NCBI GenBank assembly: GCA_905331475.1
Contig: CAJNYU010001119.1
Coordinates: 1 to 64,000, forward strand
Reading direction: 5' to 3'
Source: Rotaria socialis
Taxonomy: Eukaryota; Rotifera; Eurotatoria; Philodinida; Philodinidae
Length of the DNA: 64,000 nt
Position 1 is the stretch's first letter. Each line of letters starts with the position of its first letter. The translations under genes and the position numbers were made by a program. Shown here piece by piece: positions 22,342-38,644 of the stretch. The notes beneath the pieces are model-generated. The model was not told the origin of the DNA and ran no database searches. It worked only from the letters and a program-made list of their open reading frames with translations.

Positions 22342-25247
22342 TTAATTACTCTCAATACTCGTATTTGGGTTCACTAAAATTCGACCATGTTTTTTATCGA
22401 TAGCAATTTTCATAGCATCTGATAGAGCAGATAAATTATAAGTGGGTCCTATGAGTTCTTCATAAGGATATTTGTTAATTGTTTTTTCAAGAAATTGAAC
22501 CGCTTGATCAAGATGACGTGAAGCATAATTATGAATACCTAAATGGAAGGAAATATGTGGCATTTTATTGTTGAAGTTATTCGATCGTGTACCTTTGATC
22601 ATCAAACATTTACGAATAATTTGTTCGCCGGTTATATCCAGTTTTGAATTTGGATGTACCATACCAACAAATAGATAGAGTCCACCAGGTTTTAACATTC
22701 TTATACCATCATTAACCACATTTGGTACTCCACAGACCTACAAGGGTCGCCAAAAATAGAAATGAATAATGTTTTTTGAATAAGAAATAAAAGCAAATTT
22801 ATCTTAATGTTTTGAAACAAATAAAAATAAATAGTGTTCTTAAATGTATGTGTGTAGTTGTATCAGAAGCGAAAAGAAATAACCTACTTCAACAACGACA
22901 TCAATCTTGTTCATTTCTTCTGCAAGTATTTCGTCTAGAAAAATACATGAATGAAATAACTTTTCGTATCGTTTTCAAGTCGCATACGATTAAAAGATAT
23001 AAACGTACATAGAACTTAGAATATACGTGCTAAAACACATGCTATTATCCTGTTTAAATACGATAAATCACGAGACATTTTTTTTCTTCTATATAGAAAG
23101 AAGTCCGATCTACACGAAGACTAAGAAGTTCCAAGCAATTATTATAGAAGGGATGCTTATTTCTTATGAAAAGTATTCCTATCATACCTGGTCTGTCTAA
23201 ATGAAACATACAAAAAAAAGAAGCAAACGAGAATAAGTAAAAATAAGTGCGTTCATTATTTGTTTGAAGTATATTGCATTTATATGGATAGACAACAAAA
23301 AAATTAGACAAACACCTACCATTGTAAAGTGGAATAGCACCAAAACGATCAATGAATGGCGAACGTTGCAAACGAGTTCCAGAACAGTAAACTATTTCAT
23401 AACCATATTCACGAAGAGCTGCACATGTATACAAACCAAGCATTCCGTCACCCTTTAAAACAGAACAAAAATGAATTCTACTATATAATGTGTCTTTGAT
23501 TTCAATTATAAATTATTTAAATGAAAATACAATTTTTCAAACATCTTTGCAGGTGTGAGATCAAACATTGAAATATTTGTTTCATTAAACAACATAGATT
23601 AAATATTATTTTGAGTCGAGAAAGATATATTTTGATGAAACTAGCACACATCTAGACGGTTCTATTTCTGCAAATGACCATGGTTGTCGAACTAGGATTG
23701 TTTTACTTCGTGATAAGATAATAAATCCAATTTATTTGAAAATTGAATATCTTAACAAAAAGGCATAACGGATCTTTTCTTTTAGAGATCCTTCATTCTA
23801 TGTCTAGATAGGTCTCCATGTCGACGTTCTATTCTTGTTGGAATTTTTCAATTAGCAACTAACAGATTATAAATCAGATCCAAGAGTACGAGAAGTTGTT
23901 GAATAACTTCGCTCAGTCTGTCACGAACTAGTAATCAGTGCTGATAGCTATCTCATTAGAAGCATAAAATAAATGCATTCAGTTTTCAATGATATAGATT
24001 TGAACTATCGAGCAATATATCAAATGTGTGCTGTCAAAATGATCGATAACAATGAATAAAGAAATGAATAGGAGTGGATGTTTTGAAAATACATCTATCA
24101 AAATCAAAATAGAGAATTTCAATCGTTGTATGAGTAATATTAAGTTATTTTGTGTATCATGTGTAAAGGTCCTACACTCCAATGTAGATTGTGATCTAAA
24201 AAGTTATTATTGTAATCAATTATTTTCAGATTTCTTCATATATACCGAAAGCACACTTCAATCTCTTGATATTTGTCTATAACCTCGAATGAAATTTACA
24301 GAGTTCAAACAGATACTTCACATCAATTATATTAAGCAATACTTAGAAAAAGTATACACGTGTAAAATATTTTTGAATCGATGTTAAATATTCAATGAAT
24401 TCATTGAAACACGAAACATAGATTTATGATAAGATTCTGTATTTTCATCGAAACTACTGATAGTTTGTGTGTATGTCTGTGTCTTCAAATAGTTAAAAGA
24501 AATTTTACTTGAACAAAAGCTCGTCCATTTTTTATTTTTGGTACATATTCCATAGCACACATTGTCGTTGCCAATGCACAATTGATTGGTGCTGCACATC
24601 GATCTGATATCGTTTGAGGTACTTTTACAACATGAGTACCACGTCGAATAATAATATGTGTAGCATAACAACCATTGTATCCAGAACCATCACTTAATTT
24701 CGCATGACCATACTGTAGAAAAATAATAATTTGAAAACTCAGACAAACAATTAGGTAACTGTTTTCCTACTTTGAATAATTGAACACATTTTTGATTGAA
24801 ACCAGCTAAACAAAATTCACATTGACCACAAGAATCTGCAATTGAAAATGTTAAACGATCGCCTACAGCTAAATCACTTTCAGGTCGACGATGACTAACA
24901 ACTTCAACGACAGCTTCATGACCAAGAACACTTCACATAAGAAAGGAAGTTTTTAGAAAAAAAAGGAAACTTATTTAAAACAAGAAAGAATTACCTTGGT
25001 GTTGGTTCAATACGTTGACCTGTAATCGTATGTACATCACTCATACAGATTGATGCTAAACGAACCTGCAACCAAAAACAATTTTATTTTATTAAAATGA
25101 TTGTTTAATTACTTTAACAAGAATTTCTCCTAATGCTAGTTCTGGTAACGATGCAGTTTGTGCGACAAACATTGTTTCAGAATTAAGTCCATTAAATACA
25201 GTGCGAACACCTGATATTGGGTATGTAATTTGATGAGCATGTGCCAT
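22342..25247 (-). CDS. Zinc-dependent alcohol dehydrogenase (MDR), resembling the bacterial phosphonate-catabolism type; 7-8 exons
   Basis: Exons in transcript order: 25247-25113, 25065-24995, 24930-24771, 24712-24509, 23452-23320, 22934-22888, 22737-22342, giving 381 aa in frame. A 9-nt candidate exon (23196-23188) would add three residues. Medium-chain dehydrogenase features are catalytic zinc ligands in SICMSDVHT and LGHEAV, the four-Cys structural zinc lobe CGQCEFCLAGFNQKC, and a cofactor-binding GDGMLGLY. IEPTPSVLGHEAVVEVV, CVQLFKYGHAKL and the HNYASRHLDQAVQFLE region resemble the subfamily seen beside bacterial phosphonate operons, not animal ADHs. This suggests horizontal transfer followed by intron gain. 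The intron 23453-24508 is over 1 kb. The substrate is unknown. Confidence 0.78.
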
Positions 25248-25781
25248 TTCACTTGATTTTTAAATTGAGCAAAAGGATTGGCAAATCTAAAAAGAGCCCA
25301 TGAGTATCTAATGACTACGGTATTCGTTTAGACCAAGTCCTCCACAGTGAATATAAAAATACAGGTGAGGTGATGTTCTCTTCACCATGAAAGTTGTTTT
25401 TCCTATCTGATATTTTACCATATCTCAAGGTGGCACATCTACTGAGTGAATACTACTAATAGTCAAAACTAAGAAGGATGTTTGATTTTTGCTTACATGA
25501 GTAGTTTCTTTATTGAATATTCTTACGAGAACCCTGGCCACAATTATTGATTGATCGAATTTCATAAAAACAAATTGAAAACAATCTATCTATGGCACAT
25601 AGATAAGATAACTTTTAAAGAATATATGTATTAGTAAACGTATTAGATGATTAATCGATAGAGGTCATAGTATGAATAGTTGTGCATATTAATGGTTTAT
25701 GTTTAGAACGAATAGAAATTTGAGATACATTGATCCTTCTCCTTCAATCTTGTTACCGGGACAGGTAATGCTGATATAAAT
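25248..25781. promoter_or_regulatory. Divergent intergenic region between the dehydrogenase and FAK
   Basis: 534 bp separate two divergently transcribed starts, so both promoters must lie here. No TATA box or known operator is evident. Confidence 0.4.
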
Positions 25782-30397
<4,616 letters not shown>

Positions 30398-31342
30398 GTA
30401 AACCAAAAATAAAAAACGAAAATTTTTCTACATTCCTATTCTTTAATTGTGCTTTATGTATATTATTTATTTGTTCTTGCTCTTACTTTTTGTACGATTG
30501 ATTATGTCTTTCAATACGATTTGTCCCAGACAGTGATAATCAAGGATAACACAAAGAATATTGACTCATTGTACATCTCGAAATCTCTCTTTTTTTTTCT
30601 GTACACTCGTTGGTTTTTTTTATAGTTGCAATATCCATTTTGTTTTGCTTAAACAATGATAATCGAAAAAAACTAAAAATGTGTGCTACCATTCTTCTCT
30701 ATTCTATCTATCTCATTATTCATGTAGATAAATCTTATTTTTTTGTTTCTGAAAAATATATGCATGACTGTAGAATAAAGTCTTCAATGTGATTAATGAA
30801 TATTAGTCATCAACAAAAATATTTTTCCGCGCTGAATCAATGCACAGGAAAATTATTAAATCATTTTTTTCATAATCATAACGCTTTACTATAGGAGAGT
30901 AGCTACCGATGACTTACGAATGAAATAATCTTACTAACGGAATATTAGTCTTCAGCATATGTAAATAGGGATCATATTCATCTGATCTCCTTCTGTTGAT
31001 TACTCGAATAATCATATAGTAGATAAATGAAATTCAACAATAAGAGAGTACCGTGGATTTTTCGGCTTTCCGAAGATGATTCAATGGAGAAAAATCAACT
31101 AATATTTCATAGTATGAGGTAATCTGTCTGGATGAAACGAATATGAACACTCCGATTTCGACTTATTGTGGGAATGCGTTGCTTAATTTATAGTTTTATT
31201 ATTGTTATACGAAAATATTTGATACGTCATTTTGTATTGGTTCTTCAGAAACATAGATTCAAAATTTACAAGTCGAAAATAAAAGTATTATATTTGTCTG
31301 TTCTTCATGTCTAGTGATTGCATTTCGATGTAACTCATTTCT
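30398..31342. other. 3' flank of FAK, no gene seen
   Basis: AT-rich with T-runs. A short ORF at 30610-30792 is hydrophobic and biased, and is probably chance. Confidence 0.4.
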
Positions 31343-31537
31343 ATGCGTGCATATAAAGAAAATGATTTAGGTTCTTCCTTATTTCTTGAAGATGTATTCC
31401 TATGGGATAATTTCCATAAGCAAGCTAAAGATGGTGTTGGCCATCTATTTATGTTGAAACGGGTTAAACGTTTAAAATTAAAACACCGCTCCCTTCTCCT
31501 TGACTGGCTTGATTTTAATGAACAAAGTGATAATTAG
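31343..31537 (+). CDS. Small hypothetical protein (64 aa)
   Basis: Short ORF with protein-like composition. An acidic/hydrophobic half (GSSLFLEDVFLWDNFHK) is followed by a basic segment MLKRVKRLKLKHR. There is no signal peptide and no recognised family. It could be the last exon of a gene whose other exons are not seen, or chance. A T/C-rich tract follows at 31621-31770. Confidence 0.3.
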   Translation: MRAYKENDLGSSLFLEDVFLWDNFHKQAKDGVGHLFMLKRVKRLKLKHRSLLLDWLDFNEQSDN

Positions 31538-31620
31538 GAATATAGGAAAGAGGGAACAGGGAACAGGAAATCGTAGTTTATTAACAGCCCCTTAACAGTC
31601 TACCTCAACCTTTACAACTC

Positions 31621-31770
31621 CCGCTACTTGTATTCTCTGTTCATCTCGTTACCACTTTCATTTGCTTCATGTATCTTTATCTTTGTTTCTCCCTTTTTGT
31701 TTTTCTTTTCGTTCTTTTTTTGTTTTTTTTTCTGTTGTTTCTTCCTTTTTTTGTCTGTTACTACCTATCC
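31621..31770 (+). repeat. Polypyrimidine tract
   Basis: About 150 bp composed almost only of T and C on the plus strand. It explains the biased overlapping ORFs on both strands here. Confidence 0.6.
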
Positions 31771-32123
31771 CTCCCGTCCCTCCATGTTTCTCTGTTTTTG
31801 TAAGCACTTCTGAGTGTGACAATAAAAAGAGCATAAGCCAAAAAAGTAAAGAAAATGTTCTACTTTCTTTTAAAAGCAAAATAGACAAACGTATACACTG
31901 TGACAGGATAGTGAAGAAGGCCAACAAAATCATTCAATAAGCACAAATAGATAGAAAATATTCCTAATTTATCATATGAGTTAGTCCTAAAAGAAATAAT
32001 CCTATTGATGCTACTGATATGACTGACAGTGCATTCTTAAAAGTTATATAATTATGAAAACAATGGTATTCTTATTTATTGTCCTAAAAATTCTTTTTTT
32101 CTTTTCGAACTATTATCATATGA

Positions 32124-32936
32124 CTAATAACATTTAACAGTTACTATTTGAGATATGTCTTGTTTCGATTGATTTGTTGATGAGCGTAACGAATAGGATT
32201 TACAATCATGTTTGACAATTACAAAAATATTTGGACCATTTTCAGTTCCATCTGTGTATGTCGCACATTCATGAAAGTGAATAATAAATTTTGTTTGCTG
32301 ATTTTGACTACCACGGATAAGAGAAGGTATGAGACAGCCTTCAAACCATTCGGTATCATCAACAGTTTTGATTGTAATAATAAGAAAAATACCATTTGAA
32401 GAAAGAAAACTTGATGCATGTTCATACATAGTTGAAATACCAAGTAGATTTGCTTCATTATTCAGGATTCCATCTGTCGTTCCTTTATCAATTATTAAAC
32501 CGAATGAATTAAATGATAAATCGGGTTTTCGTTTTTGCAACATATTTAGTATTAAATAATGAATATTATCATTTCGGTTCGCTTTTTTACATTGTTTGAT
32601 AACAACTGGAGCATAATCAATACCAACGAATGGCCCAAGAAAATGATCCTTTAAAAGTTCATTGAATATTTTTGATAAACCACATCCAATATCAAGTACA
32701 GGAGAATGACGATGATGTTTTTTTAAATGTGATTGTAACACATCTGAAATATCGGAATATGAAAAATACCATTCGTCAGTATGATCACCATCATCATCAA
32801 CGTCGTCGTCGATAGTTTCTCCTATCAATTTAGCAGCATAACGATCATTCCAATATTTTTGTTGTTCATAATTTCGCTGTGACTTTTTCAATGGCTGTTT
32901 GGCTGCGTGAGTTTTATGATTACGGGTTACAACCAT
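32124..32936 (-). CDS. Class I SAM-dependent methyltransferase, EEF1AKMT4/METTL13-like
   Basis: Single-exon 270-aa ORF. The N-terminus is basic, followed by YWNDRYAAK, an Asp-rich insert and a DEWYFSY stretch. The SAM-binding motif I is VLDIGCGLSK, motif II is GIDYAPVVIKQ, and LIIDKGTTDGIL matches the DKGTLDA block of the EEF1A-lysine methyltransferase 4 / METTL13 / CSKMT group. That group has protein-lysine substrates (elongation factor 1A, citrate synthase), but the particular target cannot be fixed here. No mitochondrial presequence is obvious. The gene stands alone, convergent with the small ORF upstream. The Asp-rich insert at residues about 43-52 is unusual. Confidence 0.8.
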   Translation of the reverse strand: MVVTRNHKTHAAKQPLKKSQRNYEQQKYWNDRYAAKLIGETIDDDVDDDGDHTDEWYFSYSDISDVLQSHLKKHHRHSPVLDIGCGLSKIFNELLKDHFLGPFVGIDYAPVVIKQCKKANRNDNIHYLILNMLQKRKPDLSFNSFGLIIDKGTTDGILNNEANLLGISTMYEHASSFLSSNGIFLIITIKTVDDTEWFEGCLIPSLIRGSQNQQTKFIIHFHECATYTDGTENGPNIFVIVKHDCKSYSLRSSTNQSKQDISQIVTVKCY

Positions 32937-34805
32937 ATTGACAAGAGCAGTTTAATGAATGACCTGTTAATACATATAGAACTGACAGTAAGTAAGCAAG
33001 TTTTTTTTCCAAATATCAATAAACAAATAAAAATTTATCCAGTAGATATCGCTGATGTCCCTCTATTTACAAAATCAATCCATCAACTCGATAATTTTCA
33101 TTCATTAATATTGTCCATATAATGAGTGTGCTGTTGCCTATAAAATTGTTTTAATTTATAGAACATAGTTTTTCTATGGGTTGAATCTTTTAGTATTCAG
33201 ATACTTCAAGACATCAGTTCTCGTTTTCTAGGACAATCGGGAAGCTTCTAATGTCAGTAACGATATCGATTCGATCAGATGCTCTGATAGAATTCTATTA
33301 GAATCCTGTAGGAACATCGTCGAAAAGCAGATTTCGAACAATGTTTAGATCATTAGTGTCAGAATTCAATTTAATCTTAAGTCATTAATCCAGTAGGAAA
33401 TTATTGTCATTGAATTATTGCAGCTGAGAATCAATATCCATTGAGTATTCTACCATTTTCAATATATACATTCAGTGAGAGTGTCATTAATCGGATTAAT
33501 ATGCGATTCTACTAAGAGATTAATCAGAGCAAATAATCAGGGATTGAGATCTAGTAAATGATAGAGATTCAAATATTGTTCTTTTTTTTGTAGTGGAGTA
33601 TGATAAAGTCACTTCATCTGCTCACATCTTGTATTACTGATCGGCTGTCTATTGGATTCTATCTTATCTTATGGAAGTGCGACACTTGCTTCCATGAGAA
33701 CATTCAATTTTCTCAAAGTTCCGTAAGAAATATTCTAAATAAGAACAATGATCTTGGAAAAACAATCTTAACAGGACCAAAACGATGCTTTAGATCCTGC
33801 TGAAAATAGATCAGAATCTAATTGGTAGAATTACATTCATTTTTCATGGTTGAATATTATCAAAGATTTGTAGGAATTCGACATTCGGATTCATTATTGA
33901 TTCTTTAGACTACTTTATCTTATCGGATTCTTTCAGATAATAGGATATTGCAAGATTTCATCGACCTCGCTATCGGATTAATTCACCTGGATGTATCAGG
34001 TAAAAGCGAAAGATTTGCATTGTTGCCACTCCATAATGAGTATCGACAACCATTAACAATCGGAATAACATTATAAGTTCTTATCAATACCATCAAAACT
34101 ATTTAAAAAGAGAATTATTTCTGAATAATGTGTCTAATAAAAATTCAGTTATGAGTTTTTGTACCAATCAAATATGGTTTTATTTTTGATTTTCATGAGA
34201 AATATCATTCTAAATCATTATGAATATCAATGTTTGCGTTCTTATCACATAAATAACAAATCAGAAAATCTCACAAATCAAATTAGTAGTTGAATATTTA
34301 TCTTACAATGTAATGGGACATGTTGATAAAAACGCAAAATTACTACTAAAAATTGATTTAGTCTCGATGACTACAACTTAAAATCATAATTTCTAAACAA
34401 AAAAAATAGACAGATGAATAAATTATCAATGGATAAAAGCTTATTTTGAAATCTTTATAAACAGATTAGAAAAATTGACTAACATGCAGACGTCGTCGAT
34501 GTTCTATAATTCATAATATTAATCATTTCGTCAATTTTCATTAATAAAAAATGGCCCAGTTTCTGATTAAAATCAGGTCACTGTAGTATTACGTATATTT
34601 CAATTTTTTTCTTTTTGATAAAGAAACGACCGAGTTGTTTTTTTGTAATATAACCTGAAGCAAGTCTAACATTTCGTCGCATGTTTAAGCAAACGTCAGT
34701 AGTTTTTATCTGGGTATATATAAAGATAATAGTGTCAACCTTTTCTTATTTTTAAAAACCCTACTTGTGAATAGTTGATCTAGAAGTCTTTTTTTGCGAA
34801 ACAAC
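32937..34805. other. Gene-free region
   Basis: Almost 1.9 kb of AT-rich sequence. Around 33230-33560 are many short ATTAATC / GATTAAT and TTAGAATCC / GGATT palindromic words, which may be an old repeat. No ORF or RNA gene recognised. Confidence 0.4.
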
Positions 34806-35295
34806 ATGGATATATATAATATTCCTAATCCGGTGAGCCAAACAACTAATGAACAAGTTACGCACGAATCATTGACTGAAAGCAATGAACACGATACAAC
34901 AACAACAGCATCAGCATTGACACCTGTAAGCTAGTATCTAAAAATCATAGTCATCTTTTATGCTTTAGTCTATTTATTGACTTAAGGCACCTACACGAGC
35001 ACGCAGCAATTCGGTGTTGCAATGGATGCAGAAAACTTTGTCACACGCAAAAGAAACTCTTAAACACCCTGATGACTCGGATAGGCGCAAACGATCTTCA
35101 TCAATTGAACATCATCATAGTTCAAGGCATCATGACGATACTAATTCAAAAGAAAGACCACGTCCTATCAGTTATCATCACCACAGTCACACACGGCCTA
35201 GAACACAGTCTATGAGTTCAACACAGAAAAAAATCATTTCTGATACAGATGAACAAGCGCAACAAAGACCATCTATATTTCAATTTCTTATTTAG
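34806..35295 (+). CDS. Hypothetical disordered protein (2 exons)
   Basis: Exons: 34806-34925 and 34987-35295, phase 0, 142 aa. The first part is Thr/Glu-rich and ends TTTTASALTP. The second starts APTRARSNSVLQWMQKT, then has Ser/His/Arg-rich runs (SSSIEHHHSSRHHDD) and a Gln/Ser tail ending IFQFLI. It is mostly low-complexity and probably disordered. SNSVLQWMQK could form a short amphipathic helix. There is no recognised family. The ATG and splice sites are good, and an AATAAA-like signal follows near 35347. Confidence 0.55.
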
Positions 35296-35667
35296 TCGCT
35301 AAACATTCGGTGACATTTGTTTTTTGTCTCTCTTTTAACATCATACAAATAAAGCTTCGCTACTTATTCTCTCTAAAAGACATAAGCATGTTTGAATTAA
35401 CTATTATTAATTCAGTTTAAAAAAATCGATTATCTTCCATCTAGGTAACTGTTTTTAAAATAGATTTATTCCGCAGTCGTCTTACAAATTAAAAAAGAGA
35501 ATAATAAATAAAACAGTATAAAGTGAAAGAAAAAGTCATCTACCAATGAGGAAAGAATGAAAAAGAAAAAGAAGTGAAGTGCACAGCAGTAATACGTTCT
35601 TATGCATTTACTGTTTCTACAATCGAGAAATAAATTGCAAAAAGAGATTCAAATCAAATCAGTAACA

Positions 35668-37734
35668 ATGAATACTACAACAAATAGTCTATCTCTTGAT
35701 TATAAATCTTCTTCGTCAATGTGTTCACAATGTAATTCAATCGCACATTTTGCTTGTCTCAATCATTGTAGTGATGTTTTTTGTGGGCAATGCAGTATGA
35801 AACATCGAATACTAGTTACACAGCAAATGACTGATCTTATACAAAAACTAAAACAGTGCCAAATCGATCCAATGGCAACGCACGATGAAATCGATCTTAA
35901 TTTTCTACATGCTTCTCAGCAAACTCTTCGACATACACGTGATACTGTTACTAATTTAATTGCTGATATTCAACAACGCGAAGAAAATATTATCAAAGAA
36001 ATTGAAACTAGTTTGGTATTGCGACGAAAACAAAGAGAAAAACGTACTAAGTATGGAGAAAATTTTTGTTTTCAAATGTTGAGAATTTTATGATTTATGA
36101 AATTGTCAGCTGTAGAAATCTCAGTGAGATTTGACATTCTTAGAAACATCTTAATGCTTTATAATGAAAACTTAAGACAAAAAAGAAATTTTTTCTCACA
36201 TGAATCACAGACATTGCTAGTTAAACTTCATGAATATTAATTGAAATCTATCAAATTCATCTGTTTTGAATAATGGCATGCATGTGATCGTGTTCTGTTC
36301 TTGAAAAAGTCCAATAAAATACTCAAGAGAAAAGTTTCTCTTTTTTATTGATAGTTTTAATTAAATTTAGTCGGATAATATTTCGATCTTTATCATATAG
36401 CTCCGTACTATTGACAAGCGAAGAAGCTAATGATTATACACATTTACTTAATGGCCATTTGAAACGTGATCAATTGTTAAGTACGAAAACGATGTCTACT
36501 ATAAAACGTCGTTTAGATGCTCGCAATACTTGTGGTCAATCGGTGGAAGAAATTAAAAGTCCTACTGTAGAATTAGGAAAACTTAACATTGAAGAACTTC
36601 TTCGTCTTCGTTTCGCACCTCGAATAGAATCATCACCGAATGCAAAACAAAATAAAAATGGTAACCAAATCAGTAATACTAATGTTACTGTTCGTTTAGA
36701 TAAACGTAAAATATTTCCCAGTCCTTTCAAATCTGTATTTTCGATTGGTCGTCATCCGATCGTAATATCATTGAATGATCATTATCACGAAAGTTTTTTC
36801 TGTCGTCGTTCCGATAATAGTCTTCTGTTGTTGAGCACGACTTCTATTGACGTAATTAATCGTGGTTCTGGTCTTGAAACTAGTATTCGATTATCACAAA
36901 TATTTGGCACAATAAAAGAAAAAATATTCGCCGGCACTTGGTGTGAACATAGCCAACGTTTAATACTTAACGGAAAACATCATATGTATTTTTTTAATAT
37001 GCAAAGACAACAACACGCAGATAGATTTCGGTGCCGACCAATAAATGGTGAATCACATCATGCATCGAGATTTCTCGGTTGTACATATGATGGTTCAATA
37101 ATTTATGGTAAGCAGCTAATTCAAATTTATATTTATTGATTTTTTTCTCTTGTTAATATTGATAGCTTATAAAACGGATTCAAATATTTATATGGTTGAA
37201 AAACTTGTTCATCCAGTTCTTCCGTCGTCCAATTTCGTTTATACACCCATTGATGACAATAGTTTTCTACTTCGTTCAGGCAAAAATGAACAAATTAACG
37301 GTTATATAGCAGCTATGTGTGTTACAAATAAATATATTGTGCTTATCTATCGTCGTTTACAATCGGATAAACATTTAAATCATTATTTTTGTTTATTCGA
37401 TCATGATTTTAATAAGCAACATACTGATGATCTACTTTTACCTATGCATATAAAATGGATTACTGCAATTACATCATTTGGCGACGATGGTCACTACCTT
37501 CTCTGTGATCCACGTGGTCAACAACTGTTGCTGTATCGTTCATCGGATGGTGTCTTAACACGTCGATTTCGTATTGGTGCAATGAATGCATGTTTTCTAA
37601 CAGATGGCAAACTTGTTTTATGGTTACAAAAACAATATTCAAGTTCACCAACTGGAAAACTTCATTTTATTGCACCGCCACATTTAGAAAAGACAACTAG
37701 TGTACCGAAATCATTGCCGTTATTGTCTCAATGA
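35668..37734 (+). CDS. B-box-type zinc-finger protein with propeller-like C-terminus (3 exons)
   Basis: Exons: 35668-36050, 36371 (or 36401)-37107, 37166-37734. The two candidate acceptors for exon 2 differ by 30 nt and are both in frame, giving about 562 or 552 aa. Near the N-terminus Cys/His residues read CSQCNSIAHFACLNHC, then FCGQCSMKH, an atypical B-box. A coiled-coil-prone region follows (QQTLRHTRDTVTNLIADIQ). The C-terminal half has short repeated beta-type blocks (HPIVISLND, CDPRGQQLLLYRSSDG, FRIGAMNACFLTDGKLVLW) resembling an NHL/kelch-like propeller. This layout is common in TRIM-like proteins of rotifers, but no RING is present. Role unknown. Poly(A) signal at 37796-37801. Confidence 0.65.
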
Positions 37735-37795
37735 TAAACATGTGGTTTCTTTCTGTTTGATATCCTATGTTAATCTCTCTAAATTAAAGCTATTG

Positions 37796-37801
37796 AATAA
37801 A
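37796..37801 (+). promoter_or_regulatory. Poly(A) signal AATAAA
   Basis: Canonical hexamer 62 nt after the stop of the B-box gene. Confidence 0.5.
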
Positions 37802-38644
37802 CTTAATACTTTGATTGAATTTTAAAATAATGCGTTCATGTTATATTAAATTTTTTTGCTCTTTATCTTGTGTTTCTTAGTCAAAACAGAATCTATTACA
37901 TGTTGAATAACTGCCATACATATATTAAACATCATATCCGATGATTTCAAAACGTAAAATATTTGATATCTTAAATAATATGAAGTAAAAAGTAAATATT
38001 TTGCAATTGCTGACAAAATATTTCCAAACATAAAAAACAATACAAATATATTTTACCTAGAAAATGATATGATTAACTAGTTTGATGAGAACCTGGAGGA
38101 TGATTAATATCGTGAGATAGAATTTACACGAAACGATGCGTCCGTCGCGCTCTTTGTCTAAATTTTACAAGTGGATAATGAAACGCAGGATACATCACAT
38201 TCGAAGTTGAATACATGGATATAGCGTCTCGAAAATAGTGATCCGCCCTAGTATTCCTATAGCTCGAGAAAAAGATTGGATCTGAATTTTGAGTGACAAT
38301 CAGCATGATTATATGCATGGAAGTAAATCAATATAGGATGGCAGAACTCAAGTACCTCATAGATTTCTCAATATGTGTAAATTTTGAGAATCGAATTACA
38401 CCAGTATGTTTCTTTTTCTAATTTACAAAATATTCGATTACGTATCAGATTTTATGTGACAAATATGAAATGAAAGAAAAATGCTGATTTTTGAAAAACA
38501 ACTACGTAAAAAATATACATATCATAGCGGAAGTCTTAGTGAAAAGCATGATTATTAATGAAATAATCTGATATTTAATCAGTAGCTGAAACGTATATAA
38601 ATCTACATGAATATACATTACTATTAGGCAGTTTGTTAGAAAAG
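37802..38644. other. Intergenic region
   Basis: No coding signal. Two short minus-strand ORFs here have no protein-like pattern. An acceptor-like ATTAG at 38623-38627 lies 17 nt before the next gene's ATG. Confidence 0.4.

Noticed and set aside
31628..31940. Overlapping ORFs on both strands (Phe/Ser-rich and Lys/Glu-rich)
   Set aside because: Products of a polypyrimidine tract, not coding sequence.
33230..33560. Dense short palindromes (ATTAATC, TTAGAATCC) as a CRISPR or satellite array
   Set aside because: No regular spacing or conserved unit; the genome is eukaryotic.
35602..35667. Upstream in-frame ATG for the B-box gene
   Set aside because: The extra 22 residues are basic and unlike the family; the ATG at 35668 directly precedes the conserved region, although the longer start cannot be excluded.
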